Origin: DATGJX01 sp035279385
GTDB lineage: Bacteria; Vulcanimicrobiota; Vulcanimicrobiia; Vulcanimicrobiales; Vulcanimicrobiaceae
Reading direction: 5' to 3'
Assembly: GCA_035279385.1 (NCBI GenBank)
Contig: DATEHZ010000158.1
Span: forward strand, 1 to 39,084
DNA length: 39,084 bases
Shown: piece after piece, positions 9,135-17,402 of the stretch
Numbering within the stretch: position 1 is the stretch's first letter
Layout: every line of letters starts with the position of its first letter
Made by a program: the position numbers and the translations under genes
The notes under the pieces: model-generated
What the model saw: only the letters and a program-made list of their open reading frames with translations
Told to the model about the DNA's origin: nothing
Database searches by the model: none

Positions 9135-9613
9135 TTCACCACCACCTCGTACGTGTAGTGAAACGTGGCTTTCGGCGCGAGCGCGCTCTTTGCGGTGAAG
9201 CGCACCGATACGTACGAGCCGGGCGCAGCTGGTTTACGCCGTTCGCCTTGCGGGGTTTTCACGATTTGGAACGGATGCGCCGACCACGTTTTTCCGTCGA
9301 TCGAGTACTCGATCGCGGCGGCCTGCGCGGCGTGCGCGCTCCCCGAAACGTATTCCATATGCGCGGGAACCGGACCGACGCTGCTAAAACCGATCGCGGC
9401 CTGATCCCCGGTGTTGGTCGCATCGATGGAATACTCGACGACGTCGCCTGCGCGCAGCGTCAAACCTTGCACCGGTTTGCGCGTGACTTTTCCGTCGATC
9501 TTTTGAACCAGCGCTCCGCGCAAGTGCAGGTCCACGGCCGGACGCGCGAACGCGAGACCGCCGAGCAACAGAAAAACCGCGCTGCTGCTAAGCAGCGCAC
9601 GTCCCAACTTCAT
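9131..9613 (-). CDS. Small exported single-domain DUF11-like protein (160 aa)
   Basis: First gene of the surface operon. I chose the ATG at 9611-9613 over the longer frame to 9646 because GGGAG lies about 8 nt upstream and a clean signal peptide follows (MKLGRALLSSSAVFLLLGG, cut probably after AFA). The mature part has one DUF11-like beta-sandwich: AGDVVEYSIDATNTGDQAA followed by MEYVSGSA, ending with FHYTYEVVVK. DUF11 domains normally come as tandem repeats in large adhesins, so a free single domain at the head of the operon could be a pilot, cap or periplasmic partner (inference). No clear promoter hexamers were identified between this start and the terminator at 9746-9777. Confidence 0.75.
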   Translation of the reverse strand: MKLGRALLSSSAVFLLLGGLAFARPAVDLHLRGALVQKIDGKVTRKPVQGLTLRAGDVVEYSIDATNTGDQAAIGFSSVGPVPAHMEYVSGSAHAAQAAAIEYSIDGKTWSAHPFQIVKTPQGERRKPAAPGSYVSVRFTAKSALAPKATFHYTYEVVVK

Positions 9614-9745
9614 CAATTTTCTCCCAACGCAAATCCGAACACGCACCCTGCCCGTTCGTTACCTCGTTGTTACCATGCAGGCAAGCGGTCTGTCCAGTGG
9701 AAAGCAGGCGTTTGACCAAAAAAACATGAGGGCTAAACGCGAACG

Positions 9746-9777
9746 AAAAAAAACGGCTGCATTCGCAGCCGTTTTTT
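9746..9777 (-). terminator. Intrinsic terminator at the end of the nuo operon (possibly bidirectional)
   Basis: Perfect 8-bp stem ACGGCTGC/GCAGCCGT (9753-9760 and 9765-9772) with a 4-nt loop, flanked by an A run (9746-9753) and a T run (9772-9777). Read on the minus strand it lies 34 nt after the nuoN stop and ends in a run of eight T, so it should terminate nuo transcription before the surface operon. The T run on the plus strand would also allow function in the other direction, but no plus-strand gene precedes it. Confidence 0.9.
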
Positions 9778-9810
9778 GGGTCTTTGTGCCTACGCTGTTT
9801 GTCTGCGCGC

Positions 9811-11238
9811 TTACTTCACGAGGGGAAGAACGTTGCTGGGCGTGAGCGGATAAAACGTCATGATGACGACCAGCGCCACGCAAATCGCGACCGTCACGTA
9901 CGCAAGCGGAAGCGGCGCGAGCGCGGTCTCCGCGGGTTTTGCGTGGCGGTCGTACATGAGGCGAATGACCTTGAAGTACGCGTACAGCGAGATCGCCGTA
10001 CCGGCAATCAGCAGTCCCGCAAGCCACGGAAAGCCCGCGAACACGTTGGTCGAGAGGATCAGAATCTTGCCGAGGAAGCCTGCCGTCGGCGGAAAACCGG
10101 CGAGCGCGAGCAGAAAGAACGTCATCGCCGCTGCCAGCGCGGGACGCCGCAACGCCAGCCCGTGGAACGCTTCGATGCGCGAACCTTCGTCCGACGAGGT
10201 CGGGCTGAGCAGCGCGACGACCGCGAACGCGCCCAGGTTCATGAACATATACGCGACCAGATAATAGATTGCGTAGCGCACGCCGAGCGCGGTCGAACCG
10301 GCGAGCGCGGCGACGATGTACCCGATCTGCGCGATACCCGAGTATGCGAGCAGACGCTTCATGTCGGTCTGCGCGAGCATGCCGAGATTTCCGGCAATCA
10401 TCGATATGCCCGCGATGATGAAGAACGGCATCAGCAATGCGTGCGAAGCTTCCGCCGGAATCGCGTAGGCAAATCGGGCGAAGACGGCAAGCGCACCGGC
10501 CTTGGTCACGACGCTCATGAACGCCGTAATCGGCAGCGGCGCACCTTCGTACACGTCCGGCGACCACACGTGGAACGGCACGAGACTGAGCTTAAAGGCG
10601 AGGCCGATGAGGAACAGACCCCCGCCGATCCAGTAAAGCGGACTCGCCGCCAGCACGGGATTCGCAAGCGATGCAATCGTGACGCTGCCCGAGGAACCGA
10701 AGAGCATCGCCATGCCGAAGAGCAAGAAGCCCGATGCGGTCGACGAGAGCATCAAATACTTCAGGCCCGATTCGCGCGAGGTCGGCCGATCCGAAAGCGC
10801 GCACAGGCAGTACAGCGCAAGCGAAAGCAATTCCAGGCCGAGAAACACGGTCATCAAGTTTGCCGCGCCCGCCATGAGCATCGCGCCGCTCGTCGCCCAC
10901 AGCACGAGCGCCGTGACGCCGCCCATGCGATCCGGGCGGCGCGTCGCGTTGAACAGGACCAGCGAGAAGACTGCGGAGATCAGAATGACCTCTTGCAGCA
11001 CGACCGCAAATCCGCCTTGCACGAAGCCGCCGTCGAACGCGTCGTGCGCCTGTCCGTAGTTCTGCGCCGCGTAAACCGCAGCGGCGATGAGTCCGGCAAG
11101 CCCGAGCACGATCGAGACCCAGCCGTTCGCTTTGCGCATCACGAGATCCGCAAACAGTATCACGACCGCTGCGCCGCCGACGATAAAGAGCGGCAGCACC
11201 GCACTCCAATCGGCCCACGTATACGGATTCTGGATCAT
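9811..11238 (-). CDS. nuoN: NADH-quinone oxidoreductase subunit N
   Basis: 475 residues, the usual length, almost entirely hydrophobic with the ~14 membrane segments of the Mrp-antiporter-like subunits of complex I. Family signatures are visible: HVWSPDVYEGAPLPITAF near residue 220 and the conserved Lys in SVVTKAGALAVF. It is an inner-membrane proton-pumping subunit. It is the last gene of the operon: its ATG (11236-11238) overlaps the nuoM stop (ATGA), and the GGAG that probably starts it lies just outside the repeat element that forms the nuoM 3' end. The terminator follows 34 nt after the stop. Confidence 0.97.
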   Translation of the reverse strand: MIQNPYTWADWSAVLPLFIVGGAAVVILFADLVMRKANGWVSIVLGLAGLIAAAVYAAQNYGQAHDAFDGGFVQGGFAVVLQEVILISAVFSLVLFNATRRPDRMGGVTALVLWATSGAMLMAGAANLMTVFLGLELLSLALYCLCALSDRPTSRESGLKYLMLSSTASGFLLFGMAMLFGSSGSVTIASLANPVLAASPLYWIGGGLFLIGLAFKLSLVPFHVWSPDVYEGAPLPITAFMSVVTKAGALAVFARFAYAIPAEASHALLMPFFIIAGISMIAGNLGMLAQTDMKRLLAYSGIAQIGYIVAALAGSTALGVRYAIYYLVAYMFMNLGAFAVVALLSPTSSDEGSRIEAFHGLALRRPALAAAMTFFLLALAGFPPTAGFLGKILILSTNVFAGFPWLAGLLIAGTAISLYAYFKVIRLMYDRHAKPAETALAPLPLAYVTVAICVALVVIMTFYPLTPSNVLPLVK

Positions 11239-12737
11239 CGAGCTACTCCGTTTGAAAGGCGCTTCGTCCTAGACTCCGCGCCCCCCATCGCAAGCGATGG
11301 GGCCCCCAAGAATTCATGGCGCATAAACATACTACTCACTTGAGCTCTCCCCGAGGGCGCCACATTTGCTGCGGAGCTAAGCACGGCATGCGGATACACG
11401 CCTAAGATGACGAGCGCAGCCAGCAGCGGCGCGACCGCGAGGCCTTCGACCCATGTCAGGTCTCGGCGCTCCGGCAAATCTTCGCGCACGGGACCGTTGA
11501 TGACGTCCTGCAGCAAGCGCAGCATGTACGCCGATGCGAGCACGATCGGAATCAGCGCGATCAGCGCGGGCCAGAAATAGCCGTTTTTGAACACGCCGGT
11601 CAGAATGACGAGCTCGCCGACGAAGCCTGCGAGGCCCGGCAGTCCGAGCGCGGCCAGCGCGGCAATCGTAAACGCGCCGGCGAGCTTGGGATTGGCTTTC
11701 CCGAGGCCGCCGAGACGCGCGAGCGAACGCGTACTCTCACGATCTTCGATATATCCGAGAATCAGGAACAGCGCCGCGCTGAAGAGCGAGTGCGCGACGA
11801 TATAGATGAAGGCGCCTTGGATCGCAATCGGATTCTGAGAGAAGATCGCCAGAACGATGAGGCCCAAGTGCGAGAGCGACGAGTACGCAACGATGCGCTT
11901 CATGTCGGTTTGCACGAGCGCGATGTAGGCACCGTAGAGCAGCGAGAGCAAACTGGCGACGATGAAGATCCACTTCCACGCGCCCATCGCGTCGGCGAAG
12001 AACGGCAGACCGATCACCAAAAATCCGAAGAGGCCCGCCTTGGATTGCAGCGAGCTGACGAGCGAGACCATTGCCGGCGGCGTATCGGCGTACGTCGCGG
12101 GCATCCAGGTGTGCAGCGGAAAGAGCGGCGTCTTCACGGCGAACGCAATCGCGAATCCCGCGAAAATCCACGGCGCCCAGTCGCCCACGAGCTGATGCGT
12201 CGTGCCGATGACGTCGGTCGAACCGTATAGGATGCCGAATGCCGCGGTCGCGAGCAAGAGCAGTAAACCGCCCGAGAAGTTGTACATCAGGTAACGCCAA
12301 GCCGTCTCGCGGTGCTCGCCCCAGCCGACCAGCGCGAAGAACGGCGGGATGAGCATGAGATCCCAGAACAGCGCGAACGCCAGAATATCGCGCGCCATGA
12401 AGACGCCCATCATCGTGCCTTCGAGCATCAGGAGCAGCGCGACCATCGTGCGCGTTTGCGCCATATTGGTCGCCAAAATCGCGCAGAACGTGCAGAGCGC
12501 GAGCAGCAGCACTATCCAGAACGCGAGGCCGCCCCACGACCAGTGCAGCGACGCGGTGAACGGTCGCGAGAGCCAGCGCGCGTCGAACGTGCCGTCGGTG
12601 CCGGCGACGAGCGGCAGGAAGAATGTGATCGCCGCTACGACGCAGCCCGTCACGCGGCTGATCGTCCGATCGCTGCGCGAGACGACGAACAGCGCGCATC
12701 CCGCGAGAATCGGCAGCAGTATTTCAACGAGTGACAT
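11235..12737 (-). CDS. nuoM: NADH-quinone oxidoreductase subunit M with repeat-derived C-terminal tail
   Basis: 500 residues; antiporter-like membrane subunit of complex I. Signatures include GWGEHRETAWRYLMYNFSGG and WMPATYADTPPAMVSLVSSL with the conserved Lys after it (SKAGLFGF). The start ATG directly abuts the nuoL stop. The last ~40 residues (from about APSGRAQVSSMFMRHEF to the stop) are encoded by the intergenic-type repeat at 11251-11361, so the normal end of NuoM is probably near HAVLSSAANV. The hydrophilic tail would follow the last membrane helix. Function is certain from family and operon; the tail is unusual and may be tolerated rather than useful. Confidence 0.96.
   Translation of the reverse strand: MSLVEILLPILAGCALFVVSRSDRTISRVTGCVVAAITFFLPLVAGTDGTFDARWLSRPFTASLHWSWGGLAFWIVLLLALCTFCAILATNMAQTRTMVALLLMLEGTMMGVFMARDILAFALFWDLMLIPPFFALVGWGEHRETAWRYLMYNFSGGLLLLLATAAFGILYGSTDVIGTTHQLVGDWAPWIFAGFAIAFAVKTPLFPLHTWMPATYADTPPAMVSLVSSLQSKAGLFGFLVIGLPFFADAMGAWKWIFIVASLLSLLYGAYIALVQTDMKRIVAYSSLSHLGLIVLAIFSQNPIAIQGAFIYIVAHSLFSAALFLILGYIEDRESTRSLARLGGLGKANPKLAGAFTIAALAALGLPGLAGFVGELVILTGVFKNGYFWPALIALIPIVLASAYMLRLLQDVINGPVREDLPERRDLTWVEGLAVAPLLAALVILGVYPHAVLSSAANVAPSGRAQVSSMFMRHEFLGAPSLAMGGAESRTKRLSNGVAR
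11251..11361 (-). repeat. nuo intergenic structured repeat, copy 1 (nuoM 3' end / nuoN)
   Basis: About 111 bp sharing blocks with copies 2 and 3: on the plus strand TTTGAAAGGCGC at one end, then CCTAGACTCCGCGCCCCCC, a hairpin, GGCCCCCAAGAATTCATGG, and CGAGGGCGCC at the other end. The hairpin is CCCCATCGC/GCGATGGGG. This copy is read through as the C-terminus of NuoM. Confidence 0.85.
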
Positions 12738-14726
12738 CTAGCGCATCGCTCCTTCCAGCGCGTAGTACACCGCGAAGCATGCGGCACCGAAAACAATGAT
12801 CAGCGCGTACGCGCGCAGCAAGCCGGTTTGGAAGCTGCGGACCAGCGTTCCGAGGAAGCGGTTCGCGAATACGACCTCGCGCACGACGCCGTCGACGAAA
12901 TGCGGGTCGAACCAGCGGCCGAAGAACGCGCCGAGCGCCTGCGAGGGTTTGACGAACAGCCACTCGATGAGATCGTCCCAGTAGTAGAGACGCACGAGAA
13001 TCGCCGGCAGCGTCTCGCTCTCGCGCTTCAGACGCGCCGGCGCGTTTTCGAGCGCTTCCCGCGTTGCGTAGCGGCGCCACGCGATCGCAGCGCCGACGAT
13101 CAGCATGAGCACCGCAAGAACGGTCGTCGCGGCCTCGCTGACGGAAGGTGCCGGCAGCGCTTCGCGCGGGAACGAGCGATCGAAAAACTGTGCCCACGGC
13201 GAATTGCCGGGGAGCATAATGTAGCCCGCGGCGAACGAAAAGAATCCCAGAATCGCAACCGGCAGCGCCATGATCCACGCGGGCGCGTGACCGTGATCCT
13301 CCGCGTGCGGCTCGTGCGTTTCATGCGCGATCGCCGCGGTGGAGCCCGCGACTTCGCTTTGAATGCCGACGTCCGAGGGATTCATGCCGCCGCGATACGC
13401 GCCGAAGAACGTGACGAAGAACAGGCGGAACATGTAATACGCCGTGATGCCCGCGGTAAGCAGTCCGACCGCCCACATCCACGCATAGCCGTGCTCCAGC
13501 GCGCCGTAAATGACTTGGTCTTTGCTGAAGTATCCGGAAAAGAGCGGCACGCCGCTGATCGCGAGCACCGCCGATCCCATCGCCCAGAACGCGACCGGCG
13601 TGCGTTTGCGCATGCCGCCCATCAAACGGATGTCTTGCTCGTCAGCGAGCTCGTGAATGATGATGCCGGACCCTAGAAACAAGCACGCCTTGAAAAACGC
13701 GTGCGTAAAGAAGTGCGCGACGCCCGCGCTGAACGCGCCGACGCCGACGCCCATGATCATGTAGCCGATCTGCGACATGGTGGAATAGGCGAGAATGCGT
13801 TTGATGTCCCATTGCGCGACGCCGAGCAGCGCGCCGGCAAGCGCCGTGAGAGCGCCGACCGCGCCCACCAGCGTCTGCGCGTCGTGCGACGCGCTCCAGA
13901 GCGGCGCGCAGCGCGCGACCAGATACACGCCCGCGGTAACCATTGTTGCGGCGTGGATGAGTGCAGAGACCGGCGTCGGACCTTCCATCGCATCGGGAAG
14001 CCACGTGTGCAGCGGCAGCTGGGCCGATTTGGCCGCAGCGCCGATGAACAGAAACACGCACGTCCAGAAGAGCCACGGATCGAGCGCGTGCGGGTTCGCG
14101 AAGACATCGGCGAAGCGAATCGAACCGACCTTCGTCACGATGATGAAGATCGCGAACATGATGCCGACGTCGCCGACGACGTTGATGACGAACGCTTTGC
14201 GCGCGGCCGCCACGGCGGACGGCTTGAAAAACCAAAAGCCGATGAGGAAATATGAGGCCAAGCCCACGAGGCCCCAGCCGACGAGCAGTCCGACGAAGTT
14301 GTCGGAGAGCACGAGCGTGAGCATCGCGAAGACGAAGAAATTCAAGTAGGCGAAGAACCGCGCGACGGCGTTGTCGTTCCACATGTAGCCGACCGAGTAC
14401 AAGTGGATCAGGAAGCCGACGCCCGTGATGATGAGCACCCAAATCAGCGAGAGCGGATCCAGCAGCAAGCCGAAGTCGAAGCCTTGCAGCCAGCTGAAGA
14501 GCGGCTGCTGCGCACCGATTTGCGAACCGGAACCTTGCGTCGCGATGCCCCACGATGCAACCGCGGCGACGAACGAGGCCGCGACGGCCGCGCTGCCGAG
14601 GACGCCGGCGAAGCGTTTGAGCTGCGGTCCGAACGCCCAAATCGCAATCGCTCCGAGCAGCGGCAACAGCCAAACGACGAACAGAACCGGATACGAGCCT
14701 CCGATGCCCATCTGATGCTGCAGCAT
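12738..14726 (-). CDS. nuoL: NADH-quinone oxidoreductase subunit L
   Basis: 662 residues, typical of NuoL, the distal antiporter-like subunit whose long lateral helix runs along the membrane arm of complex I. Signatures: LPLHTWLPDAMEGPTPVSAL with ALIHAATMVTAGVYL following (around residues 230-260), and KRILAYSTMSQIGYM near residue 310. The C-terminal ~200 residues carry the lateral-helix region with a His-rich loop (HETHEPHAEDHGHAP, about 470). It starts 2 nt after the nuoK stop and abuts nuoM, as in most nuo operons. Nothing essential appears missing. Confidence 0.97.
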   Translation of the reverse strand: MLQHQMGIGGSYPVLFVVWLLPLLGAIAIWAFGPQLKRFAGVLGSAAVAASFVAAVASWGIATQGSGSQIGAQQPLFSWLQGFDFGLLLDPLSLIWVLIITGVGFLIHLYSVGYMWNDNAVARFFAYLNFFVFAMLTLVLSDNFVGLLVGWGLVGLASYFLIGFWFFKPSAVAAARKAFVINVVGDVGIMFAIFIIVTKVGSIRFADVFANPHALDPWLFWTCVFLFIGAAAKSAQLPLHTWLPDAMEGPTPVSALIHAATMVTAGVYLVARCAPLWSASHDAQTLVGAVGALTALAGALLGVAQWDIKRILAYSTMSQIGYMIMGVGVGAFSAGVAHFFTHAFFKACLFLGSGIIIHELADEQDIRLMGGMRKRTPVAFWAMGSAVLAISGVPLFSGYFSKDQVIYGALEHGYAWMWAVGLLTAGITAYYMFRLFFVTFFGAYRGGMNPSDVGIQSEVAGSTAAIAHETHEPHAEDHGHAPAWIMALPVAILGFFSFAAGYIMLPGNSPWAQFFDRSFPREALPAPSVSEAATTVLAVLMLIVGAAIAWRRYATREALENAPARLKRESETLPAILVRLYYWDDLIEWLFVKPSQALGAFFGRWFDPHFVDGVVREVVFANRFLGTLVRSFQTGLLRAYALIIVFGAACFAVYYALEGAMR

Positions 14727-14728
14727 TC

Positions 14729-15052
14729 CTAGCCTTTCATAATCGCGACTTCGTCCACGTCGACGTTTGCGCGCGCCCTAAACACGACGACCACAATCGC
14801 AAGCCCGATAGCGGCTTCCGCCGCGGCCACGGTGATCACCAAAAATGCAAAGATGTGTCCGGCGTTATTGAGCCACGCACGTGCGAACGCCAGAAAGAGC
14901 AGGTTCGCCGCGTTCCACATCAGTTCGATGCTCATCAGCATCACGAGCGGATTGCGGCGCAGCACGACGCCTGCGACGCCGATGACGAAGATCACCAGCG
15001 AGAGGCTGATGTAGTTGACGAGGGCGACGGGCAGCAGCGCTTCGTGCGGCAT
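14729..15052 (-). CDS. nuoK: NADH-quinone oxidoreductase subunit K
   Basis: 107 residues, near the usual ~100, with three hydrophobic segments. Family signatures: GVVLRRNPLVMLMSIELMWN (the Glu in the second helix is a conserved proton-path residue) and FVITVAAAEAAIGLAIVVVV with the second conserved Glu. It is a small membrane subunit of complex I next to NuoJ. It lies 2 nt from nuoJ and 2 nt from nuoL, so translation is likely coupled across the three genes. Confidence 0.97.
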   Translation of the reverse strand: MPHEALLPVALVNYISLSLVIFVIGVAGVVLRRNPLVMLMSIELMWNAANLLFLAFARAWLNNAGHIFAFLVITVAAAEAAIGLAIVVVVFRARANVDVDEVAIMKG

Positions 15053-15054
15053 CT

Positions 15055-15663
15055 CTACTCCTCACCCGCGCGCAGGATCGCCTCGCGCATTTCTTGCTCG
15101 ACGATGCGCGCGCGCCGGCGCGACTGCACGTACGGCGCGGATTCACCTGCGAGCAGAATCACGCCGATGACCGCAACCATCAGAATAAACGCGGTGATTT
15201 CGAACGGCAGCAGATCCGTCGTGAACAGCGCCCTGCCGAAATCGGCGACCGAGCCGAACACGTTCGCCGCGCCGACCGGCCCGGCGATTGAACTCGCCGC
15301 CGTGTACGGATGCGCCGCAACCGCCGGCACGTGCGCGACCGCGTAGATAAGGAAGCCCAGAATAACGACGACGCCCAGCAGCGCCGGCCCGGCGATCTTC
15401 GGCAGGCGATTCGGCCCCACGCTGAACGGCGCGACGCCGCTCGAGAGCAGTGCGATGACGAACAGAAACAGCATCAGAATCGCGCCGCTGTACACGATGA
15501 TCTGAATGACGGCCAAAAATTCTGCGGCGAGCGTGAAATACATGATCGCCAGCGCCGCAAAATGAAGCAGCAGGCCGACGACGCTGTACACTGCCTTCTG
15601 CGCCGTAATGACGAAGATCGCGCTCGCGATCAGAACAAACGCAAGTATATAAAACTCGATCAT
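15055..15663 (-). CDS. nuoJ: NADH-quinone oxidoreductase subunit J
   Basis: 202 residues with five predicted membrane segments in the first ~165 residues, then a basic cytoplasmic tail rich in Arg and Glu. The family pattern YFTLAAEFLAVIQIIVYSGA followed by ILMLFLFVIALL is present. It is a core membrane subunit of complex I whose third helix takes part in coupling. The start ATG (15661-15663) sits immediately after repeat copy 2. The repeat itself carries GGAG at 15675-15678, 11 nt from the start, the only obvious ribosome site. Confidence 0.97.
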   Translation of the reverse strand: MIEFYILAFVLIASAIFVITAQKAVYSVVGLLLHFAALAIMYFTLAAEFLAVIQIIVYSGAILMLFLFVIALLSSGVAPFSVGPNRLPKIAGPALLGVVVILGFLIYAVAHVPAVAAHPYTAASSIAGPVGAANVFGSVADFGRALFTTDLLPFEITAFILMVAVIGVILLAGESAPYVQSRRRARIVEQEMREAILRAGEE

Positions 15664-15773
15664 GTTAAAAGGCGCTCCGCCCTAGGCTGCGCGCCCCCCA
15701 CGCTAAGCGTGGAGCCCCCACGAATTCATGGTGCCTAAACATCTTGCTGACTTGCACGCTCCCCGTGGGCGCC
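15664..15773 (-). repeat. nuo intergenic structured repeat, copy 2 (nuoI/nuoJ spacer)
   Basis: 110 bp filling almost the whole 123-nt nuoI-nuoJ gap. It shares AAAAGGCGCTCCGCCCTAGG, GCGCGCCCCCC, CCCCCACGAATTCATGG and CCCCGTGGGCGCC (plus strand) with copies 1 and 3. The central hairpin is CCACGC/GCGTGG with loop TAA, different in sequence from the other copies but paired in the same place. Confidence 0.88.
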
Positions 15774-15786
15774 GCCGACTCTCTGC

Positions 15787-16389
15787 TCATGATTCCGCGA
15801 GCCCCTTCTTCTGCGTTTTGAGCACGTGGCCGCGCCAGGTGGCGTCGTAGCCTTGCTGCCACTCCGCCGTCGATTTCTTCTCCGCGACGCGCCCGAGGTC
15901 GGCGGGGATGCCGCCGGGGCGATCGTCGGGCGGTACGCCGACGCCGGCTTCCGGCGGCACGAGCAGACGATCTTTGGCGTAAATCAGCGAGCCGCGGCGG
16001 TAATCCGACATCTCGAAGCGCGGCGTGAGTACGATCGCGTCGGTCGGACACGCCTCTTCGCACATGCCGCAGAAGATGCAGCGCAGCTCGTCGATCTCGT
16101 ACCGCGCGGCGTAGCGTTCGCCGGGCGAACGGCGATCTTCGGGCGTGTTCTCCGCGCCGACGACCGTAATCGCGTTCGCGGGACAGACGCTCGAGCAGAG
16201 TTCGCAGCCGATGCAGCGCTCTTTACCGTCCGCATACCGGCGCAGTTCGTGCAGACCGTGAAAACGCGGCGCGTGCTTCTTCTTCTCCGACGGATACTGA
16301 ATCGTCGGCTTCTTTTGGAACATGTATTTGAAGGTCACGCCCAGACCCGCGAGCAGCGCACCGACGTTATACAGACGTTTTTTTGCCAT
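15787..16389 (-). CDS. nuoI: NADH-quinone oxidoreductase subunit I
   Basis: 200 residues. Two ferredoxin-type [4Fe-4S] motifs are seen: CIGCELCSSVCP at about residues 59-70 and CIFCGMCEEACP at about 103-114, which bind clusters N6a and N6b that pass electrons to NuoB. I start at the ATG 16387-16389 (MAKKRLYNVGALLAGLG), 5 nt after the nuoH stop; the frame is open further upstream but that lies in nuoH. The C-terminal ~60 residues after the second motif (PPEAGVGVPPDDRPGG onward) are hydrophilic, as in many NuoI. The subunit sits on the cytoplasmic face of the membrane arm. Confidence 0.97.
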   Translation of the reverse strand: MAKKRLYNVGALLAGLGVTFKYMFQKKPTIQYPSEKKKHAPRFHGLHELRRYADGKERCIGCELCSSVCPANAITVVGAENTPEDRRSPGERYAARYEIDELRCIFCGMCEEACPTDAIVLTPRFEMSDYRRGSLIYAKDRLLVPPEAGVGVPPDDRPGGIPADLGRVAEKKSTAEWQQGYDATWRGHVLKTQKKGLAES

Positions 16390-16394
16390 GAAAC

Positions 16395-17402
16395 CTAGCC
16401 CCAGACCGCGACGGCGATCGCCGTCACGACCAGGTTGAGCGTTGCGATCGGGAGCAGCACCTTCCAGCCGAACGCCATCAGGCGATCGTACCGCAAGCGC
16501 GGGAACGTCGAGCGCAACCAGATGTAAAAGAACATGAACAGCGCGACCTTGATGAGGAACCACACGATTCCCGGAACAACCGTCCAGCCGAACGGTGCGA
16601 TCCAGCCGCCGAGAAAGACCAGCGTCGCGATGCACGAGACCGTGAGCATGTTGATGTACTCGGCGATGAAGAACAAGCCGAAGCGCAAGCCCGAGTACTC
16701 GGTGTTGAATCCGCCCACGAGTTCGGCGTCGGCCTCCACCAGGTCGAACGGCGCGCGATTGGTTTCAGCCACCGCCGTAACGACGTAGATTAAAAACCCG
16801 ACGAACTGCGGGATGAAGTACCAGAGTTTTGCCTGTCCGTCCACGATGCCGACGAGCGAGGTGGTGCCGGCGAGAATCAGCACGCCGACGAGCGACATCG
16901 ACATCGCCAGTTCGTAGCTGATCATCTGTGCCGTTGCGCGCACGCTGCCGAGCAGCGGATACTTCGAGCCCGACGCCCAGCCGCCCAGCGTCACGCCGTA
17001 AACCGCGATCGACGTGAGCGCGAGAATGAAGAGAATGCCGGCGTTCACGTCGCTGATCGCCCACACGTTTCCGGGCGCCGGCTGCGAGAACGGAATCACC
17101 GCATACACGGAAAACGCCGTGATCAGCGAGATGAACGGCGCGAGGCGGTAGATGAGCGGGTCGGCGGTTTTCGGCGTGAGATCTTCTTTGAGGATCAGCT
17201 TCACCGCGTCGACGGCAGGCTGCAGCAATCCCCACGGACCCACACGATTCGGACCGGGACGCAGTTGCATCCAGCCCATCACCTTGCGCTCGAAGAGCAT
17301 GGCGTACGCGAACGTCGTGATGACGACGAACAGCAGCACCACGCACTTCACGAGCACGATCCACCAAATGCTGGCGGCGGGCGTCCACCACGCGTTGCTC
17401 AC
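16395..17402 (-). CDS. nuoH: NADH-quinone oxidoreductase subunit H
   Basis: 335 residues, standard length for the ~8-helix subunit that lines the quinone site of complex I. Signatures: RPGPNRVGPWGLLQPAVDAV (around residues 47-66), and EADAELVGGFNTEYSGLRFG followed by FFIAEY. The start is GTG at 17400-17402, which overlaps the nuoG stop as GTGA; it gives the expected N-terminus. nuoI follows after 5 nt. Confidence 0.97.
   Translation of the reverse strand: MSNAWWTPAASIWWIVLVKCVVLLFVVITTFAYAMLFERKVMGWMQLRPGPNRVGPWGLLQPAVDAVKLILKEDLTPKTADPLIYRLAPFISLITAFSVYAVIPFSQPAPGNVWAISDVNAGILFILALTSIAVYGVTLGGWASGSKYPLLGSVRATAQMISYELAMSMSLVGVLILAGTTSLVGIVDGQAKLWYFIPQFVGFLIYVVTAVAETNRAPFDLVEADAELVGGFNTEYSGLRFGLFFIAEYINMLTVSCIATLVFLGGWIAPFGWTVVPGIVWFLIKVALFMFFYIWLRSTFPRLRYDRLMAFGWKVLLPIATLNLVVTAIAVAVWG

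Noticed and set aside
15665..16063. Small protein encoded by repeat copy 2 and the nuoI antisense-frame
   Set aside because: The frame covers the nuoI end and the repeat in a different frame; peptide similarity to the NuoM tail follows from DNA similarity of the repeat.
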